Source of the DNA: Lachnospiraceae bacterium NK4A144
Lineage (GTDB): Bacteria; Bacillota; Clostridia; Lachnospirales; Lachnospiraceae
Assembly (NCBI GenBank): GCA_000424365.1
Contig: AUJT01000003.1
Span: 62,001 to 126,000 of the forward strand
Reading direction: 5' to 3'
DNA length: 64,000 bases
How positions within the stretch are numbered: position 1 is the first letter of the stretch; each line of letters starts with the position of its first letter. Under the pieces are notes generated by a model. It saw only the letters and a program-made list of their open reading frames with translations, was not told the origin of the DNA and ran no database searches. Made by a program: the position numbers and the translations under genes. Positions 33,052 through 42,116 of this stretch are shown here, piece after piece.

Positions 33052-34415
33052 TTTCTCTTTTTAATTTTTTTTCGTGATGTTTCCAAGTGTCCCGAAACTT
33101 TATGGACACACCACATGACCATCGGCGCTACGTAACAGCAGGCAAGCAGCCATGCACTTTGGTCCGAAATACATATGGCTGTAAAACCGTATACCGGAAC
33201 CAGCAGAAAACTCACGCTCACTCTTGCGATCATTTCCAAAACCCCTGAAATTATCGCCCTTCCCGAAAATCCCAAAGCCTGTATGCTCATACGGCATACA
33301 TTTAATATTCCAAGTGACCAGTAGAAAAATCCAAGAAATCTCAAGTATTTTCCTGCCTGGTCAAGCACTGCAGTTTCACTTGCATTTACGAGCATCATAC
33401 AAAGATTTCGTCCCCAGAATATCAGTACTATTCCTATCAGGACACCATAGGTTATTCCCGTAAGCGTTCCTGTAACAATGCCCTTTTTAACACGATCCAT
33501 TTTTCCCGCACCATAATTTTGTCCGGCAAAAGTAGATACAGATGTGGCAAGCGCGTCAAACGGACACATTGCAAACTGCTTTATTTTCATTCCAGCAGTA
33601 AACGCTGATACATACACTGTTCCAAGTCCGTTATTTGCCGCCTGCATGACCATACTTCCAACTGCCGTTATAGAATACTGGAGTCCCGTCGGAAGTCCCA
33701 TCAGAATGGTCGTTATACCTATCCTGCTATTCCACTTTAAATCTTCTTTTTTGAAATGCAGTATTTCAAATTTTTTAACTATCAATACAAGACAAAGGAT
33801 ACCTGATATTGCCTGAGATACTACTGTTGCTATTCCGGCACCCATGCATCCTAAATGAAGCACCAGTATACAGAAAAGGTCTAAAAAAATATTTATGACC
33901 GTTGATAACGCTAAAAAAAAGAAAGGCGTCCTGCTATCGCCGACCGCCCTCAAAATACCTGAGAGAAAATTATAGAGGATCGTAAACGGGATACCAATGA
34001 AAATTACCAACAAGTATGAATATGCATTATTAAAAATATCTTCCGGCGTTTTAAGTATATTCAGGATCGTGGAGCAAAGCAGTACTGTTGTCACCGTAAG
34101 CAACACCGCTGCTGTGATCGACCACACCATACCGTGAAATATGTACTGTCGCATTCCATGATGATCCTCAGCTCCAAAACGCTGGGCTACAGGGATAGAA
34201 AATCCCAAGCATATACCAATGCAAAAACCAAGCACAAGAAACTGAACACTACTGGAAGCACCAACTGCAGCCAGCGCATCTGTACCCAGAGTCTGACCTA
34301 CAATGGCTGCATCCGCAAGATTATATGCCTGCTGAAAAAGATTTCCCAAAAGTAACGGGAACGCAAATTTCAATATCAGAAAAAGCGGATTTCCCGTTGT
34401 CATACTCCTTGTCAT
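33042..34415 (-). CDS. MATE family efflux transporter
   Basis: A 457-residue protein with about twelve membrane segments in two similar halves. GNLFQQAYNLADAAIVGQTLGT in the first half (split across helices 1-2) and NYGAGKMDRVKKGI in the second are MATE features. It exports cationic drugs or metabolites by Na+ or H+ antiport; substrate unknown. It is 27 bp after the OhrR-like regulator gene and shares its promoter. The last codons (NKG-stop) lie in a family B-like repeat. Confidence 0.92.
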   Translation of the reverse strand: MTRSMTTGNPLFLILKFAFPLLLGNLFQQAYNLADAAIVGQTLGTDALAAVGASSSVQFLVLGFCIGICLGFSIPVAQRFGAEDHHGMRQYIFHGMVWSITAAVLLTVTTVLLCSTILNILKTPEDIFNNAYSYLLVIFIGIPFTILYNFLSGILRAVGDSRTPFFFLALSTVINIFLDLFCILVLHLGCMGAGIATVVSQAISGILCLVLIVKKFEILHFKKEDLKWNSRIGITTILMGLPTGLQYSITAVGSMVMQAANNGLGTVYVSAFTAGMKIKQFAMCPFDALATSVSTFAGQNYGAGKMDRVKKGIVTGTLTGITYGVLIGIVLIFWGRNLCMMLVNASETAVLDQAGKYLRFLGFFYWSLGILNVCRMSIQALGFSGRAIISGVLEMIARVSVSFLLVPVYGFTAICISDQSAWLLACCYVAPMVMWCVHKVSGHLETSRKKIKKRNKG

Positions 34416-34442
34416 AAATGCCTCTATTCTTGTAAGAGATAG

Positions 34443-34886
34443 TTAACTATCCAGACTTTCCAACACCTGATAAAGCATTTTATAGAGCAATTCTGCCTGT
34501 TCTTTATCAAGGCGGACGCATTTCCCCATTTTCGAGGGCACTTCAAGTGCTCTTTCACGAAGTTTCATTCCATCGTCAGTGATCGTAACGATCAGATTTC
34601 GTTCATCACGCTCCGAACGCTGTCTGCTGATATAACCTTTTGACTCAAGCTTTTTTAATAGAGGTGTAAGTGTACCGGAATCAAGATATAAGTTTTTTCC
34701 AAGCTCCTTAACATTTGACTGCTTCTTTTCCCACAAAATAAGCATAGTAATATACTGAGTATATGTAAGATCCAACTTATCAAGAAAAGGCTTATATTTA
34801 CGCACTATCTCCTTTGCGCAGGCATATAGCGGAAAACAGATCTGATTTTCTAACTTCAGGCAATCATATTTCTGAGATTCACTCAT
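34443..34886 (-). CDS. MarR-family regulator of the OhrR type
   Basis: A 147-residue winged-helix regulator resembling OhrR: the N-terminus has LENQICFPLYAC, where the Cys after QI matches the peroxide-sensing cysteine of Bacillus OhrR, then LTYTQYITMLILWE and LYLDSGTLTPLLKKLE. A second cysteine follows five residues later. It would be inactivated by oxidation and release its operator. Here it controls its own promoter (operator overlapping the -10) and the MATE gene downstream; no ohr peroxidase gene is present. RBS AGAGGAG. Confidence 0.9.
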   Translation of the reverse strand: MSESQKYDCLKLENQICFPLYACAKEIVRKYKPFLDKLDLTYTQYITMLILWEKKQSNVKELGKNLYLDSGTLTPLLKKLESKGYISRQRSERDERNLIVTITDDGMKLRERALEVPSKMGKCVRLDKEQAELLYKMLYQVLESLDS

Positions 34887-34956
34887 GAATAGCTCCTCTA
34901 ACAGTGTTAATAATTGATTACTGGTAACTGTTCAGAACCTTCTTTTTTCTGACAGC

Positions 34957-35005
34957 TACAATTATTGTTTGCTCAGCCACAATAATTGTTTACAATTAAA
35001 TTATG
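34957..35005. promoter_or_regulatory. OhrR-type operator cluster
   Basis: Three related sites: TACAATTATTGTTTG (34957-34971), the perfect palindrome ACAATAATTGT (34979-34989) and TACAATTAAATTATG (34991-35005). The last is close to the Bacillus OhrR site TACAATTAAATTGTA and covers the -10 box. Confidence 0.75.
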
Positions 35006-35026
35006 CTGTTTTAGGATAATTGTCAA
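34998..35026 (-). promoter_or_regulatory. Promoter of the ohrR-like-MATE operon
   Basis: Minus-strand TTGACA (35021-35026), 17 bp, TAATTT (34998-35003). Confidence 0.85.
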
Positions 35027-35045
35027 GTGTATGTATTTTTTAAAA

Positions 35046-35090
35046 TGTAAAAACTGCCGCATGAAATCTCTTTCATACGACAGCTTTTTA
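35046..35090 (-). terminator. Terminator after rplA
   Basis: Minus-strand stem GCTGTCGTATGAAA / TTTCATGCGGCAG followed by a T5 run. Confidence 0.88.
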
Positions 35091-35096
35091 TATCTA

Positions 35097-35786
35097 TTAA
35101 TATCTGTTAGCAACAACCTTTACGCCAGGTCCCATTGTAGGAGCTACAGAGATGCTCTTAAGGTACTGACCCTTAACAGATGACGGCTTAGCCTTCTCAA
35201 GTGCTGCGAGAAGTGCATTGAAGTTATCTGTAAGCTGCTCTGCTGTGAAGGAAGCCTTTCCAACCGGAACATGGATGATGTTTGCCTTGTCAAGTCTGTA
35301 CTCAACCTTACCAGCCTTGATATCGTTGATAGCCTTAGTTACATCCATAGTAACTGTACCAGCCTTCGGGTTCGGCATAAGACCCTTAGGTCCGAGAACC
35401 TTACCGAGACGTCCTACAACACCCATCATATCCGGTGTAGCTACAACTACATCAAAATCAAGCCATCCATCGTTCTGGATCTTCGGGATGAGCTCCTCGC
35501 CGCCAACATAATCAGCGCCTGCAGCCTGAGCTTCGTCAAGCTTAGCACCCTTAGCGAATACGAGAACCTTTACGCTACGGCCTGTTCCGTGAGGAAGTAC
35601 AACCGCACCACGAACCTGCTGATCAGCGTGACGGCCATCACAACCGGTTCTAACATGAACTTCAATAGTCTCATCAAACTTAGCTGTTGCAGCCTTCTTT
35701 ACAAGCTCCATAGCCTCAGAAGGCTCATACTGCTTTGAACGGTCGATAGCCTTTGCAGCCTCAACATATTTCTTTCCGTGTTTCAT
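35097..35786 (-). CDS. rplA: 50S ribosomal protein L1
   Basis: A 229-residue L1 of normal length: N-terminal [17 protein letters not shown], central [20 protein letters not shown], and C-terminal [12 protein letters not shown]. It binds 23S rRNA at the L1 stalk and normally represses its own operon. Unusually, the common next genes rplJ and rplL do not follow; a terminator and the ohrR-like gene do. Confidence 0.98.
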   Translation of the reverse strand: MKHGKKYVEAAKAIDRSKQYEPSEAMELVKKAATAKFDETIEVHVRTGCDGRHADQQVRGAVVLPHGTGRSVKVLVFAKGAKLDEAQAAGADYVGGEELIPKIQNDGWLDFDVVVATPDMMGVVGRLGKVLGPKGLMPNPKAGTVTMDVTKAINDIKAGKVEYRLDKANIIHVPVGKASFTAEQLTDNFNALLAALEKAKPSSVKGQYLKSISVAPTMGPGVKVVANRY

Positions 35787-35799
35787 CGTTGAACCCTCC

Positions 35800-36225
35800 T
35801 TACTTCTCTACCTCGACACCCATAGATCTAGCGGTGCCGGCAATCATGCTCATTGCAGCCTCAAGGGAAGCGGCATTAAGGTCAGGCATCTTTCTCTTAG
35901 CAATTTCCTCAAGATCAGCCTTGGAAAGGGTTGCAACCTTTGTCTTATTCGGTACACCAGAAGCCTTCTGGATCTTGCAAGCCTTCTTGATAAGTGCAGC
36001 TGCAGGCGGCTCCTTGATGATGAATGTGAAACTTCTATCTGTGTAAACTGTGATAACAACAGGGATAACATAATCACCCTTATCTGCTGTCTTAGCATTG
36101 AACTGCTTTGTAAACTCAACAATGTTTACACCGTGCTGTCCAAGTGCAGGACCTACCGGCGGTGCAGGTGTAGCTTTGCCGGCCTGGATCTGTAACTTGA
36201 TGTATCCTTCGACTTTCTTAGCCAT
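35800..36225 (-). CDS. rplK: 50S ribosomal protein L11
   Basis: A 141-residue L11: [20 protein letters not shown] and the C-terminal rRNA-binding region ending in [15 protein letters not shown]. Part of the GTPase-associated centre. RBS AAGGAGG. A structured leader precedes it and rplA follows by 13 bp. Confidence 0.98.
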   Translation of the reverse strand: MAKKVEGYIKLQIQAGKATPAPPVGPALGQHGVNIVEFTKQFNAKTADKGDYVIPVVITVYTDRSFTFIIKEPPAAALIKKACKIQKASGVPNKTKVATLSKADLEEIAKRKMPDLNAASLEAAMSMIAGTARSMGVEVEK

Positions 36226-36262
36226 TTTTAGCCTCCTTATTAAACTGGCATTTCTGCCGTTT

Positions 36263-36293
36263 GTGGTAATGCGGGCAGGAAAGACCCTCCCAC
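36263..36293 (-). promoter_or_regulatory. Candidate L1-binding leader before rplK
   Basis: On the minus strand GTGGGAGGG is followed by CCCGCATTACCAC, a small stem with an asymmetric internal loop, about 40 nt before the rplK start. L1 autoregulatory sites in other bacteria sit in this position and have this kind of fold; the assignment is by position and pattern only. Confidence 0.5.
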
Positions 36294-36370
36294 TGTATCT
36301 ATCTTAAAATGTCATAGGACATCTTAATTCACCACACATCATATATCATTCTGAAAAGAGTAATCACTCT

Positions 36371-36898
36371 TTAATCAGCTATCTTGGAAATCTCGTCAAA
36401 GCTGATTTCCACAGGTGTTTCACGTCCGAACAGTTCAACAGAAATTGTTGCGGACTGTTTATTCGGATCTATCTTTGAAATGACACTTACTGTATCCTTC
36501 CATGCTCCTGCAACTACAGCAACACGGTCGCCCACATCAAAGCTGACTTCCATATTTTCAACATGAATGCCAAGCGGCTTCATTTCTTCGTCAGACAACG
36601 GTATCGGTTTGCTTCCCGGTCCCACGAAACCTGTGACGCCCCGGGTATTGCGAACAACATACCAGGTATCGTCATTCATGATCATATTGATCAGCACATA
36701 GCCCGGGAAAAGTTTTCTCTCCACAGACTTCTTTGTACCGTTAGCCCTGACCTCAGTCACAGCCTGGGTCGGAACCCTTACCTCAAGAATAGCTTCCTGA
36801 AGATTACGATTCGCAATTGTCTTCTCAAGATCTACTTTGACCTTATTTTCATATCCTGAATATGTATGTACTACGTACCAGTGCGCTTCTTCAGCCAT
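36371..36898 (-). CDS. nusG: Transcription termination/antitermination factor NusG
   Basis: A 175-residue NusG: NGN domain (about 1-110; WYVVHTYSGYENKVKVDLE at the start, FPGYVLINM in the middle) and KOW domain (about 120-175; DRVAVVAGAWKD). It binds RNA polymerase and couples pausing, Rho and translation. The gap to secE is 12 bp. Confidence 0.97.
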   Translation of the reverse strand: MAEEAHWYVVHTYSGYENKVKVDLEKTIANRNLQEAILEVRVPTQAVTEVRANGTKKSVERKLFPGYVLINMIMNDDTWYVVRNTRGVTGFVGPGSKPIPLSDEEMKPLGIHVENMEVSFDVGDRVAVVAGAWKDTVSVISKIDPNKQSATISVELFGRETPVEISFDEISKIAD

Positions 36899-36910
36899 AG
36901 AAATCCTTTC

Positions 36911-37150
36911 TTACTTTATCAGGAAATTAATCCCGTAGAGAACTGCTCTGTCGATCACTGCAATGATTGCACCAACGACAACAGACACCACAACTACTGC
37001 TGTGGATTCTTTAATAAGAGTACTGCGATCAGGCCATACTATCTTCCTGAACTCAGCCTTGATACCCTTCCAGAAAGAACCCTTCCCCGTATCTTTGGAC
37101 TTCTTCTCGGATTTGGAAACAGCATTTGTTGCATTTACTGAATCACTCAT
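36911..37150 (-). CDS. secE: Preprotein translocase subunit SecE
   Basis: A 79-residue protein with a charged cytosolic N-terminus, the conserved EFRKIVWPDRSTL amphipathic segment and one transmembrane helix. It clamps SecY. Lies between rpmG and nusG in the usual order. Confidence 0.96.
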   Translation of the reverse strand: MSDSVNATNAVSKSEKKSKDTGKGSFWKGIKAEFRKIVWPDRSTLIKESTAVVVVSVVVGAIIAVIDRAVLYGINFLIK

Positions 37151-37180
37151 TAAATACCCTGCCTTTCAATCCGTAGAAAA

Positions 37181-37330
37181 TTATTTGGTCTCTTTATGTG
37201 TAGTATGCGTCTTGCAGAACTTACAATACTTACGGATTTCCATTCTCTCCGGATGAGTCTTCTTATCCTTTGTTGTATTGTAGTTACGATTCTTGCACTC
37301 TGTGCAAGCAAGTGTGATTCTTGTACGCAT
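37181..37330 (-). CDS. rpmG: 50S ribosomal protein L33
   Basis: A 49-residue L33: [17 protein letters not shown] with CxxC and the second pair KYCKFCKTH, a zinc-binding (C+) form. The ATG at 37330 has GGAGG 7 nt upstream; upstream codons are the leader. First gene of rpmG-secE-nusG-rplK-rplA. Confidence 0.97.
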   Translation of the reverse strand: MRTRITLACTECKNRNYNTTKDKKTHPERMEIRKYCKFCKTHTTHKETK

Positions 37331-37419
37331 TGTAATTCCTCCATTCTTAGTGGCGGGATTTCTCCCGACTGGCGGTTCCATCGACAGTAAAACTGTCTCC
37401 CGCTGCGTTATTGGACACC

Positions 37420-37442
37420 AAAAAAAGGCCCCTCGGCCCTTT
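37420..37442 (-). terminator. Promoter-proximal hairpin with U-run in the rpmG leader
   Basis: Minus-strand AAAGGGCC-GAG-GGGCC-TTTTTTT: a short GC-rich stem followed by seven T, starting within a few bases of the predicted transcript start near 37445. It looks like an intrinsic terminator but is unusually close to the start site. Confidence 0.55.
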
Positions 37443-37451
37443 AGCTCTCAT

Positions 37452-37480
37452 ACTATATCACACGACGCCGTATCCGTCAA
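37452..37480 (-). promoter_or_regulatory. SigA promoter of the rpmG-secE-nusG-rplK-rplA operon
   Basis: Minus-strand TTGACG (37475-37480), 17 bp, TATAGT (37452-37457). Confidence 0.88.
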
Positions 37481-37738
37481 CGCCCAATTTTAAACGGTTT
37501 TTTACATGACACTACTATTATTGCACAGGTATTGTATTTTGTACACAGATATATGTTGTTTTTTATAAATTTACGTGATATCTTATTATTGTATACATCT
37601 ACTTATTTTTAAATATTGTCTATTTATTTATACACAACGACAGGAAGCTGCGTTTTTGTCTGCTTACTGTAAAGTTTTCGAACTCAAAACTGCTGACATT
37701 GTTTTCCATGGATGGAAATTTCAGAAAGGAGGGATCCT

Positions 37739-39037
37739 ATGTCGGCTTATTCTTTATCCGCTGTGTACAGTCAGATCTTTTCTGACTACAGCGTGTCATC
37801 CACGCGCTACGACTCGCATAAAAAGGATGAGTTAAAATCTATATATCAGCAGATAGTAAAAAAATCCGAGGACTCGCATGTTTATATGCCGGACAAAACA
37901 GGATCCTCTCAGGCTTATGCTATCAGCTTAAAAGAAGATGCGCGTTTTCTGAAGAATTCCATCTCGTCACTGAGTTCCGAATATTCTTCAAGTATATTAG
38001 ATAAGAAGGTTGCTTCCTCATCAGACAGCGACATAGTTTCTGCTGAATATATTTTATCCGGTAATTCTGCAGGCATTCCAGACTCATTCGATATATTTGT
38101 AAAGCAGCTCGCTTCGCCACAGCTTAATATCGGAGGTTTTCTTCCGACCGGTGAGACCAGTTCCCTTTCTCCGGATCTGTACTCATTCGATATACTGATC
38201 AATGACTCTGATTATGAATTTCAGTTCGCAGTAGATGCCTCTGATACAAATGATACTATCGAACAACGGATAGCGAGGCTTATTAATAAATCTTCGATCG
38301 GAGTAAACGCTACCGTTATTTCAGGTAAAGGGACAAGCGCTCTGCGGATTGAAAGTAATTCTTCCGGACGAAGACCTGACGGAAATCCGACTTTTTCTAT
38401 TACGGATGAATCGACTAGCAAAACCGCAGGAGCTGTCGCTTATTTTGGACTTGACTCTATAGCACACGAACCTACAGATGCTATCTTTATAATAAATAAC
38501 AAAGAACATATAGCAAGTTCAAATAATTTTACCGTCCAACGCGCCTATGAGATAACGCTTAAGGGCATTAATGAAGAAGGCAGTGAACCTGTTCACATAG
38601 GCCTAAAACCTGATCTTGATGCTCTAACAGAAAACATAAATCATCTGGCCGGTGCCTATAACGATTTTATCCGCCGGGCAGACGAATATTCTATACTATA
38701 TGGTCAGTCAAATAAATTCATGCGAGAAATGAATGGAATAACCAGACGGTTCACAAATTCATTAGATGCTGTCGGAATGTCCTTAAAGACTGACGGAACC
38801 TTTGAGATCGATACGAAACTGCTGCAGACTTCCGCAACGGAAGCCGACCCCAGAAAATCTCTTTCAGCGGTACAGCAGTTTACAGATGCGCTTGTTTCCG
38901 AAACAAAAAGGATTTCTATCGATCCAATGCAATATACAGATAGAAAGATCGCCACGTACAGGATACCGGGTGTTAATCATCCTAACCCATATATGTCCAG
39001 CATGTACACCGGAATGCTTTTTTCAAGCTTCTGCTGA
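37739..39037 (+). CDS. Orphan FliD-like protein lacking the standard ends
   Basis: A 432-residue protein with an RBS AAAGGAGGG. The middle and C-terminal parts follow FliD: PDSFDIFVKQLASPQ (like the FliD N-domain ending in QLA), QRAYEITLKGINEEGSEPVH, and LDALTENINHLAGAYNDFIR (start of FliD_C). It ends in YTGMLFSSFC without the long coiled-coil tail of FliD, and its N-terminus is not the canonical one. The main fliD is at 43242-44819. It may be a cap variant or another flagellum-associated protein. It stands alone, in the opposite direction to the flagellar operon. Confidence 0.68.
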   Translation: MSAYSLSAVYSQIFSDYSVSSTRYDSHKKDELKSIYQQIVKKSEDSHVYMPDKTGSSQAYAISLKEDARFLKNSISSLSSEYSSSILDKKVASSSDSDIVSAEYILSGNSAGIPDSFDIFVKQLASPQLNIGGFLPTGETSSLSPDLYSFDILINDSDYEFQFAVDASDTNDTIEQRIARLINKSSIGVNATVISGKGTSALRIESNSSGRRPDGNPTFSITDESTSKTAGAVAYFGLDSIAHEPTDAIFIINNKEHIASSNNFTVQRAYEITLKGINEEGSEPVHIGLKPDLDALTENINHLAGAYNDFIRRADEYSILYGQSNKFMREMNGITRRFTNSLDAVGMSLKTDGTFEIDTKLLQTSATEADPRKSLSAVQQFTDALVSETKRISIDPMQYTDRKIATYRIPGVNHPNPYMSSMYTGMLFSSFC

Positions 39038-39077
39038 ATCTATCGGAGGTTCTAAAATTTGGATATTATCTCAGTGT

Positions 39078-39117
39078 AAAAGGTCCGTGTCACCATTAAA
39101 GTAAACACGGACCTTTT
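39078..39117. terminator. Bidirectional terminator between convergent genes
   Basis: AAAAGGTCCGTGT (39078-39090) pairs perfectly with ACACGGACCTTTT (39105-39117). Confidence 0.93.
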
Positions 39118-39118
39118 C

Positions 39119-40249
39119 TCATTTATTTAAGATCTTTTTTGCATCCGAAAGAGCATCTGCAATGACATCATCCATATCATAGTACTTGTACTTTCCGAGA
39201 CGACCGCCGAAGTATACTCCTTCTGTTTCCTCTGCAAGTGCACGATATTTCTCATAGAGCGCATTGTTTTCTTCATTATTTACCGGATAGTAAGGCTCAT
39301 CTCCCTTTTCCCATGTTGCGGGATATTCTCTGGTGATGATAGTCTTTCCGTCCTGTGATTTCTTTGGCGCAGAACCAAATTCCTCAAAATGCTTATGCTC
39401 GATTATACGTGTGTAGGGAATCTCATATTCCGTATAGTTGATAACGGCATTTCCCTGAAAATCATCTGTATCGAGTTCCTCTGTCTCAAAGCGAAGGCTT
39501 CTGTATTCCAGCGTACCGAATCTGTAATCAAAGAATTCATCAATGAGTCCGGTGAATACGATCTCCTTAGCTTCTGCGGTAAGTTTTTCTCTTTCCTTAT
39601 AGAAATCTGTTCCGAGACGCACTTCCGTATCCCCAAGAAGTTTCTCTACAAGTCCTGTATAACCACCGATAGGGATTCCCTGATAACGATCATTGAAATA
39701 ATTGTTGTCAAATATAAAGCGGAAAGGCAGACGTCTTATGATAAATGCCGGAAGCTCTGTCGCTCTGCGTCCCCACTGCTTCTCTGTATAGCCCTTTATC
39801 AGCTTTTCATATACATCCTTTCCTCCGAGAAGCAGTGCCTGCTCCTCGAGGTTTTTTGGCTCGCCGCCTATCTTTTCTGCGGCTTCTGCCGTCTGACGGG
39901 CGATCTCTGCCTTTGCTTCTTCCGGTGTACGAACTCCCCATAATTCATGGAAAGTATTCATATTGAAAGGAAGGTTATACATCTCATCCTTATATCTGGC
40001 TACAGGCGAATTTGTATAACGGTTAAATTCCGCAAAGCTGTTTACATAGTCCCATACTTCTTTATTATCTGTATGGAAAATGTGCGCTCCGTAGCGATGT
40101 ACCTGTATACCAAGTTTTTCTTCTGTATAAATGTTACCGGCAATATGCTCTCTCTTGTCTATTACCAGACATTTCTTCCCAGCCTTTGCAGCTTCATGTG
40201 CGAAAACCGCGCCATAAAGACCGGCTCCGACTATCAGATAATCATACAT
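39119..40249 (-). CDS. glf: UDP-galactopyranose mutase
   Basis: A 376-residue flavoenzyme converting UDP-galactopyranose to UDP-galactofuranose. YLIVGAGLYGAVFAHEAAKA is the FAD motif; YGAHIFHTDNKEVWDYV, NLPFNMNTFHELWG and EKQWGRRATELPAFIIRRLP are family blocks. The start at 40249 has GGAG 8 nt upstream. Follows the Wzy-like gene by 16 bp, so galactofuranose is probably used in a surface glycan. Confidence 0.96.
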   Translation of the reverse strand: MYDYLIVGAGLYGAVFAHEAAKAGKKCLVIDKREHIAGNIYTEEKLGIQVHRYGAHIFHTDNKEVWDYVNSFAEFNRYTNSPVARYKDEMYNLPFNMNTFHELWGVRTPEEAKAEIARQTAEAAEKIGGEPKNLEEQALLLGGKDVYEKLIKGYTEKQWGRRATELPAFIIRRLPFRFIFDNNYFNDRYQGIPIGGYTGLVEKLLGDTEVRLGTDFYKEREKLTAEAKEIVFTGLIDEFFDYRFGTLEYRSLRFETEELDTDDFQGNAVINYTEYEIPYTRIIEHKHFEEFGSAPKKSQDGKTIITREYPATWEKGDEPYYPVNNEENNALYEKYRALAEETEGVYFGGRLGKYKYYDMDDVIADALSDAKKILNK

Positions 40250-40265
40250 TTTTACTCTCCGTTTC

Positions 40266-41906
40266 TCAGTTTTCCTCATATATCGCACGTAATCCGTTTG
40301 TGCAGATAATGCTTGCTCCTGCGCCGATCACCATAAAGATCATCGGTGTACAGATGATCTGCTGATAGCAGAAAAAATTATGTGCCATATATGAAGCTAT
40401 TGCCATGATAACTGCGATAAGTTCAGGATGAGCTACTGATTTCTTTGAAAATACAACGATAGCTGATACAAATATACCAAGGTAGCATACGCCTCCAACG
40501 ATACCTACATTAATTATCTGCGTCATCCATTCATTATGCGCACAGGTAAGAATCGTACCTTCCCCCCATTTATCAAAGAGTTCCTGAGCATGATATTTAT
40601 AAGCTGTATTATAAAATCCGTCCGGTCCTGCTCCGAAAATGGCACGTATGGGATCATCCTTAAGGCAATCAAAGAAAGACTCAACTGTGATCGTCCAAGA
40701 ATGACCACGGTTATTTCCCCAAAACTCATCAAACAGCAGGTAGTTATTTGTGCTTCGAAGTGACTCCGGAAGCGCTCCGGTTGAGTTAAGCGTAATGTAT
40801 ATTACTGCGCCTGCGATTCCAAGTCCCAGGAGTACAAAGTACGCTGTACGAATCCATGTCAAATTGGTTATATCAACTTTGCCTTCCTTGTCAAAACGGA
40901 TAAATATTACATATATAGCTGCCAGTATCGCGATCGGGATCCAGACCAGAGCTCCCTGCGTACCAACGATCATCAGCGTACCAAGCTGAACTGCCGCATC
41001 CGGGAAAGCTATCTGTAAAAATCCGATAACTCTCCAAGACAGAAGCATGATCAAAATTATCTCAAGGAAACGCTTCATATATTTATTCTCACGGAATGAG
41101 AATGCAAAGAGCACACTTATCTCTGCAAGCAGAGCGAAAAATGCACTGTCCGAATCCTGTGTTATAAGAGTCATCGAACCCAGTATATTGTAAAGAAGAG
41201 CAAGTTTACGAACCCATCCTTTTTCTGCATACCAATAGATAAATACACCAATCGGGAGCATTATCGCAACAAAGCTTGAGTACCATGTTGCCTGACCGAG
41301 CGTGGACAGGAACATCTGCACATACATCTCATCGAGTCCTATATACATTTCAAGCGGATCTATGCGAAAACGGTTCAAAACTCCGAAAAGAAAAACCAGC
41401 GCCGACGCTGACATATAGATCAGCAGCATTATGTCATCCCATCTCCAGAAACGAGAGACAAAGAAATACAACAGCACAAACGCGACCTGCGCTATAAGTC
41501 CCATGTACCATCCGTCGTAACCCCAGAGAATGTAATCTTTATACGGAGAAAGGATGGAGGAGACCAGACATGCCACGAAATATGCCAATACAAATCTGTC
41601 TGTCAATGTAGTACTCTTCCAGTCCCAAAAGGCTTTTATCTTCCCTTTTCGGAACAGATCTATCTGATACCATATAAAGAACAAGAGCAGCAATACCAAA
41701 AATGTCGGTATAACAAACCCATCTCCTGAAATATAGTATGTGACCGTACGGAAGAAATTCCACTTTGCATCTCCCATATTGTAGTACTTATCCTCATAGT
41801 AAAGCGGATATACTACGAACATCAAAAAAAGATAAATCGCAAGAGTCTCTTTTACGAACTTAAACGAAATAAGTTCCTGAGCGACTTTCGTTGCCTTTTT
41901 CTTCAT
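40266..41906 (-). CDS. O-antigen ligase/polymerase (Wzy/WaaL-like) membrane protein
   Basis: A 546-residue protein with about twelve hydrophobic segments and a large extracytoplasmic loop (about 390-450) containing NNRGHSWTITVESFFDCLKD and CAHNEWMTQIINVGI. The H-N-E-W and R-G-H motifs with GPDGFYN are typical of the O-antigen ligase superfamily. It probably joins or polymerises lipid-linked sugar units. In operon with glf. Confidence 0.85.
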   Translation of the reverse strand: MKKKATKVAQELISFKFVKETLAIYLFLMFVVYPLYYEDKYYNMGDAKWNFFRTVTYYISGDGFVIPTFLVLLLLFFIWYQIDLFRKGKIKAFWDWKSTTLTDRFVLAYFVACLVSSILSPYKDYILWGYDGWYMGLIAQVAFVLLYFFVSRFWRWDDIMLLIYMSASALVFLFGVLNRFRIDPLEMYIGLDEMYVQMFLSTLGQATWYSSFVAIMLPIGVFIYWYAEKGWVRKLALLYNILGSMTLITQDSDSAFFALLAEISVLFAFSFRENKYMKRFLEIILIMLLSWRVIGFLQIAFPDAAVQLGTLMIVGTQGALVWIPIAILAAIYVIFIRFDKEGKVDITNLTWIRTAYFVLLGLGIAGAVIYITLNSTGALPESLRSTNNYLLFDEFWGNNRGHSWTITVESFFDCLKDDPIRAIFGAGPDGFYNTAYKYHAQELFDKWGEGTILTCAHNEWMTQIINVGIVGGVCYLGIFVSAIVVFSKKSVAHPELIAVIMAIASYMAHNFFCYQQIICTPMIFMVIGAGASIICTNGLRAIYEEN

Positions 41907-42025
41907 TCGGTTTTTCTCCTTTTATTAATTTTTACCGTTTTTACTTAAAAGCGTAAGTTTTTACGTCCTACAGCTTTGCATAACTCGTTAAAGTATACCA
42001 TACATGATTTATTTTTTAAAACAAG

Positions 42026-42114
42026 TTACGCTAGGCTCGATAAGACCTCGCCAAGCGAACTTGCATAGCACGCACTAAGCTCGAAAATACCTCGCTAAGT
42101 GCTCCGCATAACAA
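42026..42114. repeat. Two-unit imperfect tandem repeat
   Basis: Two units of about 42 bp: GCTAGGCTCGATAAGACCTC... and CACTAAGCTCGAAAATACCT..., each ending in GCATA(G/A)C, roughly 75% alike. The CACTAAGCTC ... CGCTAAGTG block of unit two is also found in the extra interior of family A copy A2 (about 22248-22278). Confidence 0.6.
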
Positions 42115-42116
42115 GA

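Larger units (their letters stand above)
37331..37738. other. Non-coding region between rpmG and the FliD-like gene
   Basis: It holds the rpmG promoter and leader hairpins on the minus strand (37331-37480), then about 250 bp of AT-rich sequence before the plus-strand FliD-like gene. I found no sigma-28 box with correct spacing for that gene. Confidence 0.6.

Noticed and set aside
34921-34940. GTAACTGTTCAGA as another family A end
   Set aside because: Only about 12 bases match, with no partner end and no adjoining element sequence.
37620-37738. Sigma-28 promoter for the orphan FliD-like gene
   Set aside because: TAAA at 37672 is followed by GCTGACAT after 18 bp; both spacing and -10 deviate.
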